Below, piece by piece: positions 40,280 through 49,435 of a DNA stretch of 64,000 nt. The notes beneath the pieces were generated by a model that saw nothing but the letters and a program-made list of their open reading frames with translations, ran no database searches and was not told the DNA's origin. The position numbers and the translations under genes are program-made. The DNA lies in the IMG/VR virus record IMGVR_UViG_3300000553_000009, positions 62,316 through 126,315 of that record, one strand, 5' to 3'. Source of the stretch: a virus. Position 1 is the first letter of the stretch. Each line of letters starts with the position of its first letter.

Positions 40280-41123
40280 TGAACGAATTGGCATAGGAAT
40301 AGTGACCTGCTCTAGAAAAAATATATTTCAGAAATTACATAAATCTTTAATTCAATGCGAAGATATTATTGATCGATTGGTAGTTTTTGAGGATGTTAAA
40401 GGCGAAAGACCCTTTGGTGATGGGGGATATGCTGAAGATATGTTATTCAATTGGAACGGATCACATAGATGTGTGCTGGCCAATGAAAATAAAGGGGTAG
40501 GAAAAGCGAAAAATTATTGTCTTCGAGATCTACTAATTGATGGATGCGACCATATATTTCTAATTGAAGACGATATTTGCATCAGAGATTCTTCAGTATT
40601 TGAAAAATATATTGAAGCTTCTAAGGTTTCTGGTATTCAACATTTCAATTATTCCCAACATGGAGTAATGAATAAGACTTATGGTTGCGGGGTAGATACT
40701 CCAATGCCAAATCCTCGATTTATAATGGATTATGGTCCTCTTAGGATTCCACTGTACCCTCATTGTGTGGGCGCATTCTCATATTACTCTAGAAAATGTT
40801 TAGAAGATGTAGGACTACTTGATGAACGATATTACAATGCCTGCGAGCACGTAGATCATACTTATGAAGTTATTAAAGCGGGAATGCATCCTCCATTTTG
40901 GTATTTTGCAGATATTGACCACTCAGATTTTTATTTAGAGGATGATCCATGGTCAATAGAAAAATCTACAATTTCATCAAATCCCCGACATAAAGAAATG
41001 ATGATTGATGCAGATAAGATATTTGTAACCAAGCATGGACTACTACCCGCACAAATACCATTGACTTCTGAGAAAGAAGTGATAAATTCATTAAAGCAAA
41101 TAAAAAAAAATCATGAAAAATAG
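40269..41123 (+). CDS. Glycosyltransferase family 2-like (first gene of glycan island)
   Basis: 284 residues. IGIGIVTCSRKNIFQKLHKS is a GT2 N-terminus; DHIFLIEDDICIRD near 95-108 supplies the DxD site; SYYSRKCLEDVGLLDERYYN is the acceptor-side motif. It ends at TAG, rare as a stop in this window; readthrough would add only a short tail before another stop, so here TAG looks like a true stop. It opens an eleven-gene sugar-modification cluster with tight overlaps. Confidence 0.78.
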   Translation: MINNERIGIGIVTCSRKNIFQKLHKSLIQCEDIIDRLVVFEDVKGERPFGDGGYAEDMLFNWNGSHRCVLANENKGVGKAKNYCLRDLLIDGCDHIFLIEDDICIRDSSVFEKYIEASKVSGIQHFNYSQHGVMNKTYGCGVDTPMPNPRFIMDYGPLRIPLYPHCVGAFSYYSRKCLEDVGLLDERYYNACEHVDHTYEVIKAGMHPPFWYFADIDHSDFYLEDDPWSIEKSTISSNPRHKEMMIDADKIFVTKHGLLPAQIPLTSEKEVINSLKQIKKNHEK

Positions 41124-41667
41124 TTTAGATTCTTTATGGATCGGAGCAACCACCAGAAAAATACAGCAGATTAGAGAAGAGTGGGAGTGGCTTATATTTA
41201 AAATTAAAGAGAAGGGATATTCTCAAAATATTTTAGAAATTGGATGTTATGATGGGGGGTCGTCTTGGTATTTAAATCATTTTGCCAAGAACATGATTAC
41301 TATAGATAATAATTATCCTTGTAGATTTGATCCTTCTCAATTAGGAGAAGGATATTTATATGTAGGAGGAGATAGTCATGATCCAAAAATGGATGAATAT
41401 TTTTCTAGATATGAATGGGATTTTGTGTTTATTGATGGTGATCACTCTTATGAAGGAGTAAAAGCAGATTTCTATAATATTTTACCTTTCCTGAAGGAAG
41501 AAACTATAGTTGCATTTCACGATATAGCAATCTCAGATTTTCATAACACTCATGGTTGTCATGTGGGAGAGTTTTGGAGAGACTTAAAAGACAAATATCC
41601 ACCATCACAAATTAATGAGTTTTCTCTTAATAAAGAGTGGGCAGGAATAGGAATAATAACACTTTAA
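41113..41667 (+). CDS. SAM-dependent methyltransferase (Methyltransf_24-like)
   Basis: 184 residues. ILEIGCYDGGSSWYLNHF near 40-57 is the SAM-binding motif I, and FVFIDGDHSYEGVKADF near 111-127 is the signature of class I methyltransferases of the cephalosporin-hydroxylase/Methyltransf_24 group, usually acting on sugars or small molecules. Likely methylates a glycan made by its neighbours. Overlaps the glycosyltransferase before it by 11 bp. Confidence 0.75.
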   Translation: MKNSLDSLWIGATTRKIQQIREEWEWLIFKIKEKGYSQNILEIGCYDGGSSWYLNHFAKNMITIDNNYPCRFDPSQLGEGYLYVGGDSHDPKMDEYFSRYEWDFVFIDGDHSYEGVKADFYNILPFLKEETIVAFHDIAISDFHNTHGCHVGEFWRDLKDKYPPSQINEFSLNKEWAGIGIITL

Positions 41668-41671
41668 TATT

Positions 41672-42184
41672 ATGAGAAATCAACTTTTTAAAAGAAGGAC
41701 AGCGGAATTTATTGAAACGGGATCACATACAGGAATAGGAATTCAATTGGCATTAATGTCAGGATTTTCTAAAATATATTCCATAGAGTTAGTGGATAAT
41801 TATTTCAATGAGTGTGTAGAAAAATTTAAAAATAATAGTAATGTATATTTAATTTTAGGGGATTCTTATTTTAAACTTAAAGAATTACTAGATAATAATC
41901 CTAATATTCCATTTACTTATTGGCTGGATGGGCATTATAGCGGAGGAGATACTGGATTTGGAGTAGAGGAATCTCCTCTAATGAAAGAATTGGAAACTAT
42001 TTTGAGCAGAGAAGTAAAAGGAGAACTTATCTATGTGGATGATATGAGACTATATAGAGAGTTTAATGAGTCTTTAAATTTTCCCAATATGGTAAAACTT
42101 ATTAAAAGATATCAACCCGATGCGGTCATTTGGTATGAGTCTAGTCCGTATGACATAGAAGATATATTAGCTATAGAATATTAA
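41672..42184 (+). CDS. Methyltransferase-like protein
   Basis: 170 residues. FIETGSHTGIGIQLAL near 13-28 resembles a SAM-binding loop, followed by KIYSIELVDNY, VYLILGDSYFKL and TYWLDGHYSGGDT near 90-102, the order expected of a class I methyltransferase that lacks a separate lid domain. Substrate unknown, presumably a sugar of the island. Confidence 0.62.
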   Translation: MRNQLFKRRTAEFIETGSHTGIGIQLALMSGFSKIYSIELVDNYFNECVEKFKNNSNVYLILGDSYFKLKELLDNNPNIPFTYWLDGHYSGGDTGFGVEESPLMKELETILSREVKGELIYVDDMRLYREFNESLNFPNMVKLIKRYQPDAVIWYESSPYDIEDILAIEY

Positions 42185-42186
42185 TT

Positions 42187-42933
42187 ATGAATTTAACATT
42201 ATTGACATGTAACTATAATACACCTGGATTAATAGTAAATCTATTAAAATCTTTAAAACATACTTCTTCAAATTTACCTAAAGTAGTAGTTATGAACACT
42301 TCGACCATAGATTCTGATGACTTGAAGAAATATGGCATTCCATATTATAATTTTAGAGGAGGAATACACGGAGAAGCTATTAATTTGGGATTAACTAAAA
42401 TAACTACTCGATATGTATTATTAGTAGATTCTGATGTATTATTTCTAAAAGATTTTTCCCCCGCATTTGAGAAATTCAAGTCTTCTAATTTAGCTTTAAT
42501 GGGTAAAGTAGTAGGCGATTGTGCCGGAAAAAGCTTATATCCCAGGGTTGAACCTTGGTATTGTTTTATGGATTTATATCAATTAAAACAGCATAAAATT
42601 AAATTTTTTGATAGAGAAAGAACAGAAAGAAGCAAAGCCAGATTAACAAATCCTCCAAGAGTATATGATATTGGTTCGACTATGTTCGAGGATATAACAA
42701 AAGAAAATCTACTTATCGGAGATGTGAATTTAGAAAATAAGTTCTTTAAACATTACGGGGGAATGTCTTGGAGAGCGAAAAAATATGATCCTTTTCAAGC
42801 TGATACTGATATTGATTTTGGGGGAACACATCCCCATAAATGTCTTTTTGATTTAGGGCTTTACATTGAACAATTATATTTTAAGGAAACAGAATATTTA
42901 GTTCCGATAGATATTAAAAATATATTCCAATGA
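42187..42933 (+). CDS. Glycosyltransferase family 2-like
   Basis: 248 residues. LTLLTCNYNTPGLIVNLLKS at the N-terminus, RYVLLVDSDVLFLKDF near 77-92 with the DSD metal site, and a C-terminal half with GGMSWRAKKYDPFQAD and GGTHPHKC. GT-A fold, retaining/inverting status and acceptor unknown. Coupled to the next gene (ATGA). Confidence 0.75.
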   Translation: MNLTLLTCNYNTPGLIVNLLKSLKHTSSNLPKVVVMNTSTIDSDDLKKYGIPYYNFRGGIHGEAINLGLTKITTRYVLLVDSDVLFLKDFSPAFEKFKSSNLALMGKVVGDCAGKSLYPRVEPWYCFMDLYQLKQHKIKFFDRERTERSKARLTNPPRVYDIGSTMFEDITKENLLIGDVNLENKFFKHYGGMSWRAKKYDPFQADTDIDFGGTHPHKCLFDLGLYIEQLYFKETEYLVPIDIKNIFQ

Positions 42934-43670
42934 GTAAATTTGACTTGACCAATACCTCTTTTATAATACACTATAGAAAAGATTCTTTAGATAGGGCTTT
43001 TAATTTAAGAACTATATGTAGATTTTTTCTTGAAAAAATTGATTATGGTCAATTAATTATAATCAATGATAATAATAAAGTAGATGATGAAATGGAACAG
43101 TTTAAAAATAATGTAAATAATATAGTTCCATTATTTTTTCAGAATGATGATCATTTTAAAAAATCGGCCTCTTTCAATGCCGCCAGTAATTATGCTACTG
43201 GAGAATTACTATGTTTTTATGATGTAGATGTATTGATAGAACCTCGTTTTTTAAAAGAGGCCCAAGATAAAATACTACGGGGGGAATATGATCACATATA
43301 TCCTTTTAATGGTACATTCTTTAATGTGAAACAGGAATACTTTCCTAGATTTTTAAATACTTTTAACTTTGAATTATTGCTACTTTCTAAAGAACTGGAA
43401 TATTTAGAATTTGCATCTGATACTTCTCCTGGTGGATGTAATATAATATCTAAAGAGGCATTTAAAAAAATCGGAGGATATGATGAATCATTTATTGGCT
43501 GGGGTTTTGAGGACACTGACTTTAAAGAAAGATCATGTAGACAAAATAAAATACATTATTTGTCAGACAAAGATGCTATATGTTGGCATTTAAATCATGA
43601 TAATTCTATACGATTGGAAAATCCACATTATCAACGTAATTTACAAATCTTTATTAAAAATAACAGATGA
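42930..43670 (+). CDS. Glycosyltransferase (Glyco_transf_7C-like C-terminus)
   Basis: 246 residues. SFIIHYRKDSLDRAFNLRTI start, ASNYATGELLCFYDVDVLIE near 85-104 with DVD, and KKIGGYDESFIGWGFEDTDF near 183-202, the classic C-terminal motif of galactosyl-/chondroitin-polymerase-type GT-A enzymes. Probably extends a polysaccharide or glycan chain. ATGA coupling on both sides. Confidence 0.82.
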   Translation: MSKFDLTNTSFIIHYRKDSLDRAFNLRTICRFFLEKIDYGQLIIINDNNKVDDEMEQFKNNVNNIVPLFFQNDDHFKKSASFNAASNYATGELLCFYDVDVLIEPRFLKEAQDKILRGEYDHIYPFNGTFFNVKQEYFPRFLNTFNFELLLLSKELEYLEFASDTSPGGCNIISKEAFKKIGGYDESFIGWGFEDTDFKERSCRQNKIHYLSDKDAICWHLNHDNSIRLENPHYQRNLQIFIKNNR

Positions 43671-44497
43671 TAGAAGTTAATTTATTTGATTTAGCATTCC
43701 AACATACCAGAGGTATGATAGGTGAAGTTACCTCCACCTACATTTATCCACCAACAAACATTAAGTGGATTGACTCTAAGATGGAATTTGATGGGATAAC
43801 AGTATTCACTGAAAATATGATTTTTGATCCGGTAGTAGATCAAGTAAAATCCAGATTAAAAGTAGCATGGTTGATGGAACCTCCCGCAATTAATCCTTAT
43901 ACATATTCTAAAATAAAGGAAATAGAAGATAAGTTTGATTATATATTAACCTTTGAGGAGGAGTTATTAAAAACTGGATCAAAATATGTAAAATATATTG
44001 TGGGGCAAAGTAGAGTGCCCGATTCAATTGCGAATTTTTATGAAAAATCTAAACACATATCATTAATATCGTCTGGAAAATCAATGAGTACAGGTCACAG
44101 ATTTAGAGGAGAGATTGTGAATAGATTGCATGCTAAATATAATTTTGATTTGTGGGGATATGCCTTTAAACCATTCAAGGAAAAAACAGAACCTTTAATA
44201 GATTATGAATTTAGTATTGCAGTGATGAATTCTAAAATCAATAATTACTTTACTGAAATATTATTAGATTGTTTTAGATTGGGAACAATTCCTATTTTTT
44301 GGGGATGTCCCAACATCGGAGAATACTTTGATATTAGAGGTATGCATTTCTTTGACACTGTTCAAGAGTTGGATTATATTCTTGGCAATTTAAGACCATA
44401 TAAAGATTACTTAAAATATGCAAAAGAGAACTTTAATCTATGTAAAGAATATATTCACACTGATGATTATATTTCAAAAATTTTAGAAAAATTATGA
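43667..44497 (+). CDS. Fucosyltransferase-like protein (GT10)
   Basis: 276 residues. The distinctive element is NNYFTEILLDCFRLGTIPIF followed by WGCPNIGEYFD near 185-215, equivalent to the Y-x-TEK-L-DA--AGT-P-YWG motif of alpha-1,3/4-fucosyltransferases, though TEI replaces TEK. The N-terminal half is the acceptor domain. It suggests a GDP-sugar donor. With the GT11-like gene at 47168, the island has two fucosyltransferase-like enzymes. Confidence 0.75.
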   Translation: MIEVNLFDLAFQHTRGMIGEVTSTYIYPPTNIKWIDSKMEFDGITVFTENMIFDPVVDQVKSRLKVAWLMEPPAINPYTYSKIKEIEDKFDYILTFEEELLKTGSKYVKYIVGQSRVPDSIANFYEKSKHISLISSGKSMSTGHRFRGEIVNRLHAKYNFDLWGYAFKPFKEKTEPLIDYEFSIAVMNSKINNYFTEILLDCFRLGTIPIFWGCPNIGEYFDIRGMHFFDTVQELDYILGNLRPYKDYLKYAKENFNLCKEYIHTDDYISKILEKL

Positions 44498-45144
44498 AAC
44501 CTAAGATAAGTGTAAGGTATAGAAACTTTGATTTTTTTATATATGACGTTCCGACAAATACTCATATTGTATCTCATTTGATAAAATCTGGAATAGGGTG
44601 GGACACCGAACAATTAGAATTTATTATATCTAGTATTGCAAATAAATCCAAAAATATGATTGATGTTGGAGGGGAAATAGGTTCATATTCAATTCCGCTG
44701 TCCCCATATTTTAATAAGATACATACCTTTGAACCAAATATTGAAAATTATAGTCTTATTAAAGATACAATAGATAAAAATAATATAACCCAAATATCAT
44801 TGTATAACTTAGCATGTGGAGATGTCAACAGTACATGTACAGTGGTAGGCACATACTCCACTGAGATATCCTTAAAAGAAGGCATAACTAAAATTGTACG
44901 ATTGGATGATTTTATCACGGATGAAATTTCGTTTATTAAAATAGATGTGGAAGGATTTGAATATGATGTTTTGCGGGGGGCAAAACAAATTATTGATAAG
45001 TATAAGCCGATAATATATTTAGAAACTCACCCTACCATGGTATCTGATTCTCTTAGTAATTGCGAAACATGGTTATTAAATATGGGATACGAATCATTTA
45101 ATATCGTATCTCCATCTGATAAATTTTGGAAATATAATCAATGA
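44494..45144 (+). CDS. FkbM-family methyltransferase
   Basis: 216 residues. NMIDVGGEIGSYSIPLSPYF near 53-72 (motif I), IHTFEPNIENYSLI, and EISFIKIDVEGFEYDVLRGA near 150-169, the hallmark KIDVEGFE...L.GA motif of FkbM methyltransferases, which O-methylate sugars and other small molecules. ATGA couplings upstream and downstream. Confidence 0.88.
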   Translation: MKPKISVRYRNFDFFIYDVPTNTHIVSHLIKSGIGWDTEQLEFIISSIANKSKNMIDVGGEIGSYSIPLSPYFNKIHTFEPNIENYSLIKDTIDKNNITQISLYNLACGDVNSTCTVVGTYSTEISLKEGITKIVRLDDFITDEISFIKIDVEGFEYDVLRGAKQIIDKYKPIIYLETHPTMVSDSLSNCETWLLNMGYESFNIVSPSDKFWKYNQ

Positions 45145-45953
45145 AAATATTAGTATTAGGATCATCAGGACAAATTGGACATCCAACCTGTAAATATCTA
45201 AGATCAAAGGGATATGAAGTAGTAGAATGGGATATTAAAAAAGAATTATGTCAGGACTTAAGAGTAATTAATGACAAGCTAATAAGGATTATGTCAAATT
45301 GTGATTTTGTATATTATTTTGCATGCGATGTAGGCGGAGCGAAATATTTGGAAAAATATCAAAACACTTTTGGTTTTATAAAAAATAATATGGATATAAT
45401 GTCTCATACATTTCAAGCACTTAATATAACCCAAACTCCATTTATTTTTACTTCTTCCCAAATGTCAGAATTATCATACTCCATGTATGGTACATTGAAA
45501 AAGGTAGGAGAAACTATTACGAAAGATCTTGGAGGATTGGTGGTTAGACTGTGGAATGTCTATGGACCAGAAGAAGATGAACTGAAATCACATGTTATAA
45601 CGGATTTTTGCAATATGGCAAAAAGAGACGGAGTAATTAAAATGAGAACAGATGGAACGGAATCCAGACAATTACTCTACGCTGAAGATTGTGCGGAATG
45701 TCTATTGACTCTCACAGAACATTATGATAAACTGGATAAGAATAAGGATTTCCATATAACAAGTTTTCAATGGAAAACAATGTTAGATGTTGCTAATTGT
45801 GTGAAGAATATTTCAGGATGTGATATAATTCCATCAACTAGAAAAGATGAGACTCAGATGAATGCGATGAATGAACCAGATCCATATATATTAGATTTCT
45901 GGTCGCCAATGACAACTCTACAAGAAGGGATTAAAAAAATTTATAACTCATGA
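45141..45953 (+). CDS. NAD-dependent sugar epimerase/dehydratase (SDR)
   Basis: 270 residues. MKILVLGSSGQIGHPTCKYL gives the GxxGxxG Rossmann motif; FVYYFACDVGG, PFIFTSSQMSE (Ser of the catalytic triad), YGTLKKVGE near 118-126 (Y-x3-K), and VVRLWNVYGPEE near 135-146 are standard extended-SDR features. It makes or modifies a nucleotide sugar for the island's transferases. No phage-encoded sugar-1-phosphate nucleotidyltransferase is visible in the window. Confidence 0.87.
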   Translation: MKILVLGSSGQIGHPTCKYLRSKGYEVVEWDIKKELCQDLRVINDKLIRIMSNCDFVYYFACDVGGAKYLEKYQNTFGFIKNNMDIMSHTFQALNITQTPFIFTSSQMSELSYSMYGTLKKVGETITKDLGGLVVRLWNVYGPEEDELKSHVITDFCNMAKRDGVIKMRTDGTESRQLLYAEDCAECLLTLTEHYDKLDKNKDFHITSFQWKTMLDVANCVKNISGCDIIPSTRKDETQMNAMNEPDPYILDFWSPMTTLQEGIKKIYNS

Positions 45954-46558
45954 ATAAAAAACAATTAAAAATAATTAAATCTGAAGTGGATAGTATTGAT
46001 TTGACCAAATTATCAGAACTATCTACTGTAGATGGGCCAGATTTTTCAAAGGCCGGTATTGAAGTGTATAAATTTTATGCATATCTGAGTACATTGGTAG
46101 ATAATGCTTTGATAATGGAAATAGGAACCAGATATGGAAAATCTGCATTGGCTCTATCATTTAATCCTAAAAATAAAGTAATATCTTATGATATTTTAGA
46201 ACAAGGAGCATCCCAAATAGTTAAAGATAATTTAGAATTTAGAATTTCTAATTTTATGGAAGATGTAACTATTGATTGGAATTTAGTGGACATTTTACTT
46301 ATTAATGTAGATCCTCATGATGGAATTAAAGACCGAGAATTTTTAACTTTTCTTAGAGAAAAGGGTTGGTGAGGAATTCTTATATTAGACGATATTCTGC
46401 CCAATTGGTCGGTAATTGTAAGTGGGGCCAATCCAGTAAAAATGAATAATTGGTGGAATAGTTTGGAAGATGAAAAATATGACTTGTCCGATGTTGGTCA
46501 TTTTTCAGGAACCGGGCTGGTCAATTTAGGCACTAACTGGTCAGTAGAAATAATATAA
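45950..46558 (+). pseudogene. Class I methyltransferase interrupted by in-frame TGA
   Basis: Residues 1-140 (stop TGA 46370-46372) contain LIMEIGTRYGKSALALSF (motif I) and VDILLINVDPHDGIKDREFL. The same frame continues for 61 codons to TAA 46556-46558 with GILILDDILPNWS (the LLDDI strand of this methyltransferase fold), NNWWNSL and SGTGLVN. TAA overlaps the next ATG. One stop, at the residue before GILILDDI, is the only defect, so it is a recent nonsense change, a readthrough site or a sequence error. Confidence 0.75.
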
Positions 46559-47178
46559 TGTTACTCGAATTTAATCTATTACAAAAATATAATATTGCCC
46601 CTACGGGAGTAATTCATGTAGGTATGCATAAAGCAGAGGAATATCCAATATATAAAAAGGCAGGAGTTAAGCATATGCTTTTTATTGAAGCTAATAAAAA
46701 ATTAGTGGATGAATTTCTGACTAGATCTGATATAGATGATTTAGTATATGTTGCTAATGCGGCAATTTCCAATAAGAAAGAGGTTATACAATTCATAATA
46801 ACTAATAATGGAGAGTCTTCTTCTATTTTAGAGTTAAAGGATCACTCTAAAATATATCCACACATCGTAGAAACTCAAAGAATTGAAATGACTACCAAAA
46901 CTTTAGATAATATTATGGATATCATGGATGGTTATCGCCCGAGTTCAGACTTTAACATTATTAATCTCGATATCCAAGGAGCAGAGTTGAAAGCTATGCA
47001 AGGATTTACTGATTGGAAATATATTGATGCGGTATTCACGGAAGTCAATTATAGAGAAATGTATGCCGGATGTCCAATGATCGAGGAGATAACGGAATTT
47101 CTATTATCCAAGGGATTAAATAAAGTGGAAGAAGTTGATACTGGCTGTGGCTGGGGAGATGCATTATATGTCAGATAA
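46558..47178 (+). CDS. FkbM-family methyltransferase (second)
   Basis: 206 residues. GVIHVGMHKAEEYPIYKKAG near 17-36, MLFIEANKKL, and FNIINLDIQGAELKAMQGF near 132-150, an FkbM motif with INLDIQGAE in place of IKIDVEGFE. A second sugar methyltransferase of the same family as 44494 but clearly diverged. Its last 11 bp overlap the GT11-like gene. Confidence 0.85.
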   Translation: MLLEFNLLQKYNIAPTGVIHVGMHKAEEYPIYKKAGVKHMLFIEANKKLVDEFLTRSDIDDLVYVANAAISNKKEVIQFIITNNGESSSILELKDHSKIYPHIVETQRIEMTTKTLDNIMDIMDGYRPSSDFNIINLDIQGAELKAMQGFTDWKYIDAVFTEVNYREMYAGCPMIEEITEFLLSKGLNKVEEVDTGCGWGDALYVR

Positions 47179-47920
47179 TAATTGTTATGCTACTGTTGTG
47201 GGAGGACTTGGAAATCAACTATTCATAGTTGCTGCCGCATATGCCTATGCTAAAAAGACCAATAGAAAACTGTTCATAGATCCTACGCAATGGACAGCAT
47301 CACAGGGAAAATATCCCTTTGAATATCAAAGATCCATTTTTCAAAATTTCAAATATAAATGTTCTTTAGATGTCCCTACTATAATTAGTGAGCAGAGATT
47401 TAATTATGATGAACTTCCAAATCCAAATCCAAATTACAGTGCATCATTACATGGATATTTTCAATCTTTGAAGTATTTCGAGAATTATACGGAAGATTTT
47501 ATTAAAAAATTAAGTCTTCCAGAAGTTAATACATCATTCATTAAGAAAAAAAATGTGGCCTTTCATATTAGACGAGGGGATTATTTAAAGTTCCCCATAC
47601 ATTATATTTGCAATACAGAGTATTTTAAAGACCGATTTAGAGAATTTGCGGGATACCAGATAAATGTTTTTACGGACAGTCCCGACATAGTTCTTAAAGA
47701 ATTTGAAAACGAGGAATTCAATCTGATTGAGACTTCTTCGGAATTAAATGACTTGACTATGATGAGCAAGCATGATAATATTGTTTGCAGCAATTCCTCG
47801 TTTTCATGGTGGGCAGCACTTTTAGGAAAAATGAATAAAGTGATAGTTCCGGATAAATGGTTTTTGGGAATAGATTGTGAAGATATATATCTTCCAAATA
47901 TGACTCGAATTAATATATGA
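47168..47920 (+). CDS. Alpha-1,2-fucosyltransferase-like (GT11)
   Basis: 250 residues from MSDNNCYATVVGGLGNQLF; an upstream in-frame ATG (47135) would overlap the previous gene by 44 bp. GGLGNQLF near 11-18, FHIRRGDYLKFP near 135-146 (the GDP-fucose-binding HxRRGD) and SNSSFSWWAALLGK near 207-220 are all three conserved GT11 motifs. Adds fucose (or a similar deoxysugar) to an acceptor glycan. Confidence 0.88.
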   Translation: MSDNNCYATVVGGLGNQLFIVAAAYAYAKKTNRKLFIDPTQWTASQGKYPFEYQRSIFQNFKYKCSLDVPTIISEQRFNYDELPNPNPNYSASLHGYFQSLKYFENYTEDFIKKLSLPEVNTSFIKKKNVAFHIRRGDYLKFPIHYICNTEYFKDRFREFAGYQINVFTDSPDIVLKEFENEEFNLIETSSELNDLTMMSKHDNIVCSNSSFSWWAALLGKMNKVIVPDKWFLGIDCEDIYLPNMTRINI

Positions 47921-48687
47921 CCGCTCTTGCAGTTTGCCCCACTTACGGAAGACTACCATACTTAGGTAGAATGTTAGCCAGTTTTCTTCATCAAGAATAT
48001 AGCGATAAGCATTTAGTTATTGTAAATGATGATAAAAATATTGAATTGAAATGTGCCAGTCCAATGGTGACTATATTAAATTGTTCTCAAAGAATGATTA
48101 TAGGAGAAAAAAGAAACCTGGGAACGGCTTTTGGGCATTATGATATTATCTTTCCTTGGGACGATGATGATGTATTTCTTCCTAATCGAATGAATAATCA
48201 TATTCAGAAATATTCTGATGAAAATATCAAAGCGTATAGAAATTATAGTACATATATAATATATGGAGATGAATTTACCACTGCCGATGGAACTCCAAAT
48301 GATATTTCTTTTAGAAAATCGGAATGGTTTAAATTAAATGGGTATCAAGAGAAAACCTGGATAGGAGAAGACACAGAGTTTTTCAATAAACTGATAGATA
48401 ATATCTGGGTTGAAAATAATCCGGATAATAAAGATTATGTTTATAATTTTGGAGGAGTCAATTATCACTTATCTTGTAATTCAAATCCGGATAGTCTGGA
48501 AGAGATAGCATTCAATCAATTGAAAACCATGGGACTAGTGGGTAAGACATTTTGGATTGAACCAGATTTTGAAGAATATTTTAAATTTTTGAAACTTGAT
48601 AGTTTATATAAAAAAGTCAAAATGAAAATTCCGATAACACATAATTCAGACGCTAAAATAACCATACCATATGTTTACCACAATTGA
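47917..48687 (+). CDS. Glycosyltransferase family 2 (last gene of glycan island)
   Basis: 256 residues. LAVCPTYGRLPYLGRMLASF N-terminus, LVIVNDDKNIE, HYDIIFPWDDDDVFLPNRM near 74-92 with the DDDD metal site, and WIGEDTEFFNKL near 147 as the acceptor-side ED motif. A typical GT-A enzyme. ATGA coupling to the fucosyltransferase. Its C-terminus overlaps the gp62-like gene by 17 bp. Confidence 0.85.
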   Translation: MTALAVCPTYGRLPYLGRMLASFLHQEYSDKHLVIVNDDKNIELKCASPMVTILNCSQRMIIGEKRNLGTAFGHYDIIFPWDDDDVFLPNRMNNHIQKYSDENIKAYRNYSTYIIYGDEFTTADGTPNDISFRKSEWFKLNGYQEKTWIGEDTEFFNKLIDNIWVENNPDNKDYVYNFGGVNYHLSCNSNPDSLEEIAFNQLKTMGLVGKTFWIEPDFEEYFKFLKLDSLYKKVKMKIPITHNSDAKITIPYVYHN

Positions 48688-49036
48688 TTATTTAATGTAT
48701 AAAAAGAACAAACAAGATCTAGATGCCGATTTATTGGCTAACTTCGTTCCTTTTATTACGACCAAAACTTTTTCTTATTACAATGGAGGAACATACTGTG
48801 ATTACATAAATGACACTTTAAATGTTTATTCCAATATTTTTACCACTATAGAAGATCAATTTAGATTTTTTGATAATGTCATTCCACTTCTGAAAAGAAG
48901 AAAATCTGAATATATTAAAAAGTCAAAATCTGAAAAAGTTGAATCGCGAACTGTTCCCGATTTTTATTCAAAGAGAGAACTTGACATGATGGAAAATATG
49001 AATAAGTATGACTATGGAACCTACAGTATCGATTGA
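48671..49036 (+). CDS. 62: Possible clamp-loader small subunit (gp62-like)
   Basis: 121 residues, helical. FTTIDYLMYKKNKQDLDADL near the start, PFITTKTFSYYNG, DYINDTLNVYS and QFRFFDNVIPLLKRRKSEYI follow the pattern (dYL..i...K.L..D, PF..NK.LS, N.MN, R+R+) of gp62 proteins in T4-like cyanophages, which are much smaller than T4 gp62 (187). In those phages gp62 pairs with gp44 to load gp45. The AAA+ gene at 52913 is not a gp44. Call is by pattern only. Confidence 0.5.
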   Translation: MFTTIDYLMYKKNKQDLDADLLANFVPFITTKTFSYYNGGTYCDYINDTLNVYSNIFTTIEDQFRFFDNVIPLLKRRKSEYIKKSKSEKVESRTVPDFYSKRELDMMENMNKYDYGTYSID

Positions 49037-49430
49037 TAAACTAAAACCTCTACATTCTCATATTGACTTATCTGATAAGTCTTTACCTACGGATTTTGGA
49101 ATGGATGAATATATGTTATCTCGTCTCATGGACGATGTAATGCTTCTGGAATTTTGCGATTTACAAGGATCAGATGATGGTGTGGAATATATCATGCGAG
49201 GAGGTATCGCAATTCCCATCAATAATGTCATGAATGCTTGGAGAAAAGGAATTGTAATTCTCAAGGGTCCAAATGTTCGATACACTGAAGTTGGAGAAAT
49301 TGTCATGTTTCCTGCCAATATGGGAGTCCAAATCTCAAATATTGAAGTAGAAGGACACGGAACTATTAAAAAGGGACTTTTTCTAAACGAACAACGAATG
49401 TTCGGAGTCTGTAAGGAGAAGGTTAAATAA
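49008..49430 (+). CDS. GroES-like co-chaperonin candidate (gp31-like)
   Basis: 140 residues. A helical N-terminus (residues 1-50) then a beta-rich part: GIAIPINNVMNAWRKGIVIL, GPNVRYTEVGEIVMFPANMG, and a C-terminal KKGLFLNEQRMFGV. The order (strand, V-G-E/D-x-V-x-F-P, mobile loop, F-L-N-E-x-x-x-x-G-V) resembles GroES-fold proteins, and T4 gp31 is a diverged member needed to fold the major capsid protein. Sequence identity is too low to be sure. Confidence 0.45.
   Translation: MTMEPTVSIDKLKPLHSHIDLSDKSLPTDFGMDEYMLSRLMDDVMLLEFCDLQGSDDGVEYIMRGGIAIPINNVMNAWRKGIVILKGPNVRYTEVGEIVMFPANMGVQISNIEVEGHGTIKKGLFLNEQRMFGVCKEKVK
49423..49429 (+). promoter_or_regulatory. Late promoter motif TTAAATA
   Basis: TTAAATA, 6 nt, then GTG 49436; it overlaps the upstream TAA. 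This supports the GTG start, because the adjacent ATG at 49434 is followed by TGA. Confidence 0.6.
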
Positions 49431-49435
49431 CATAT

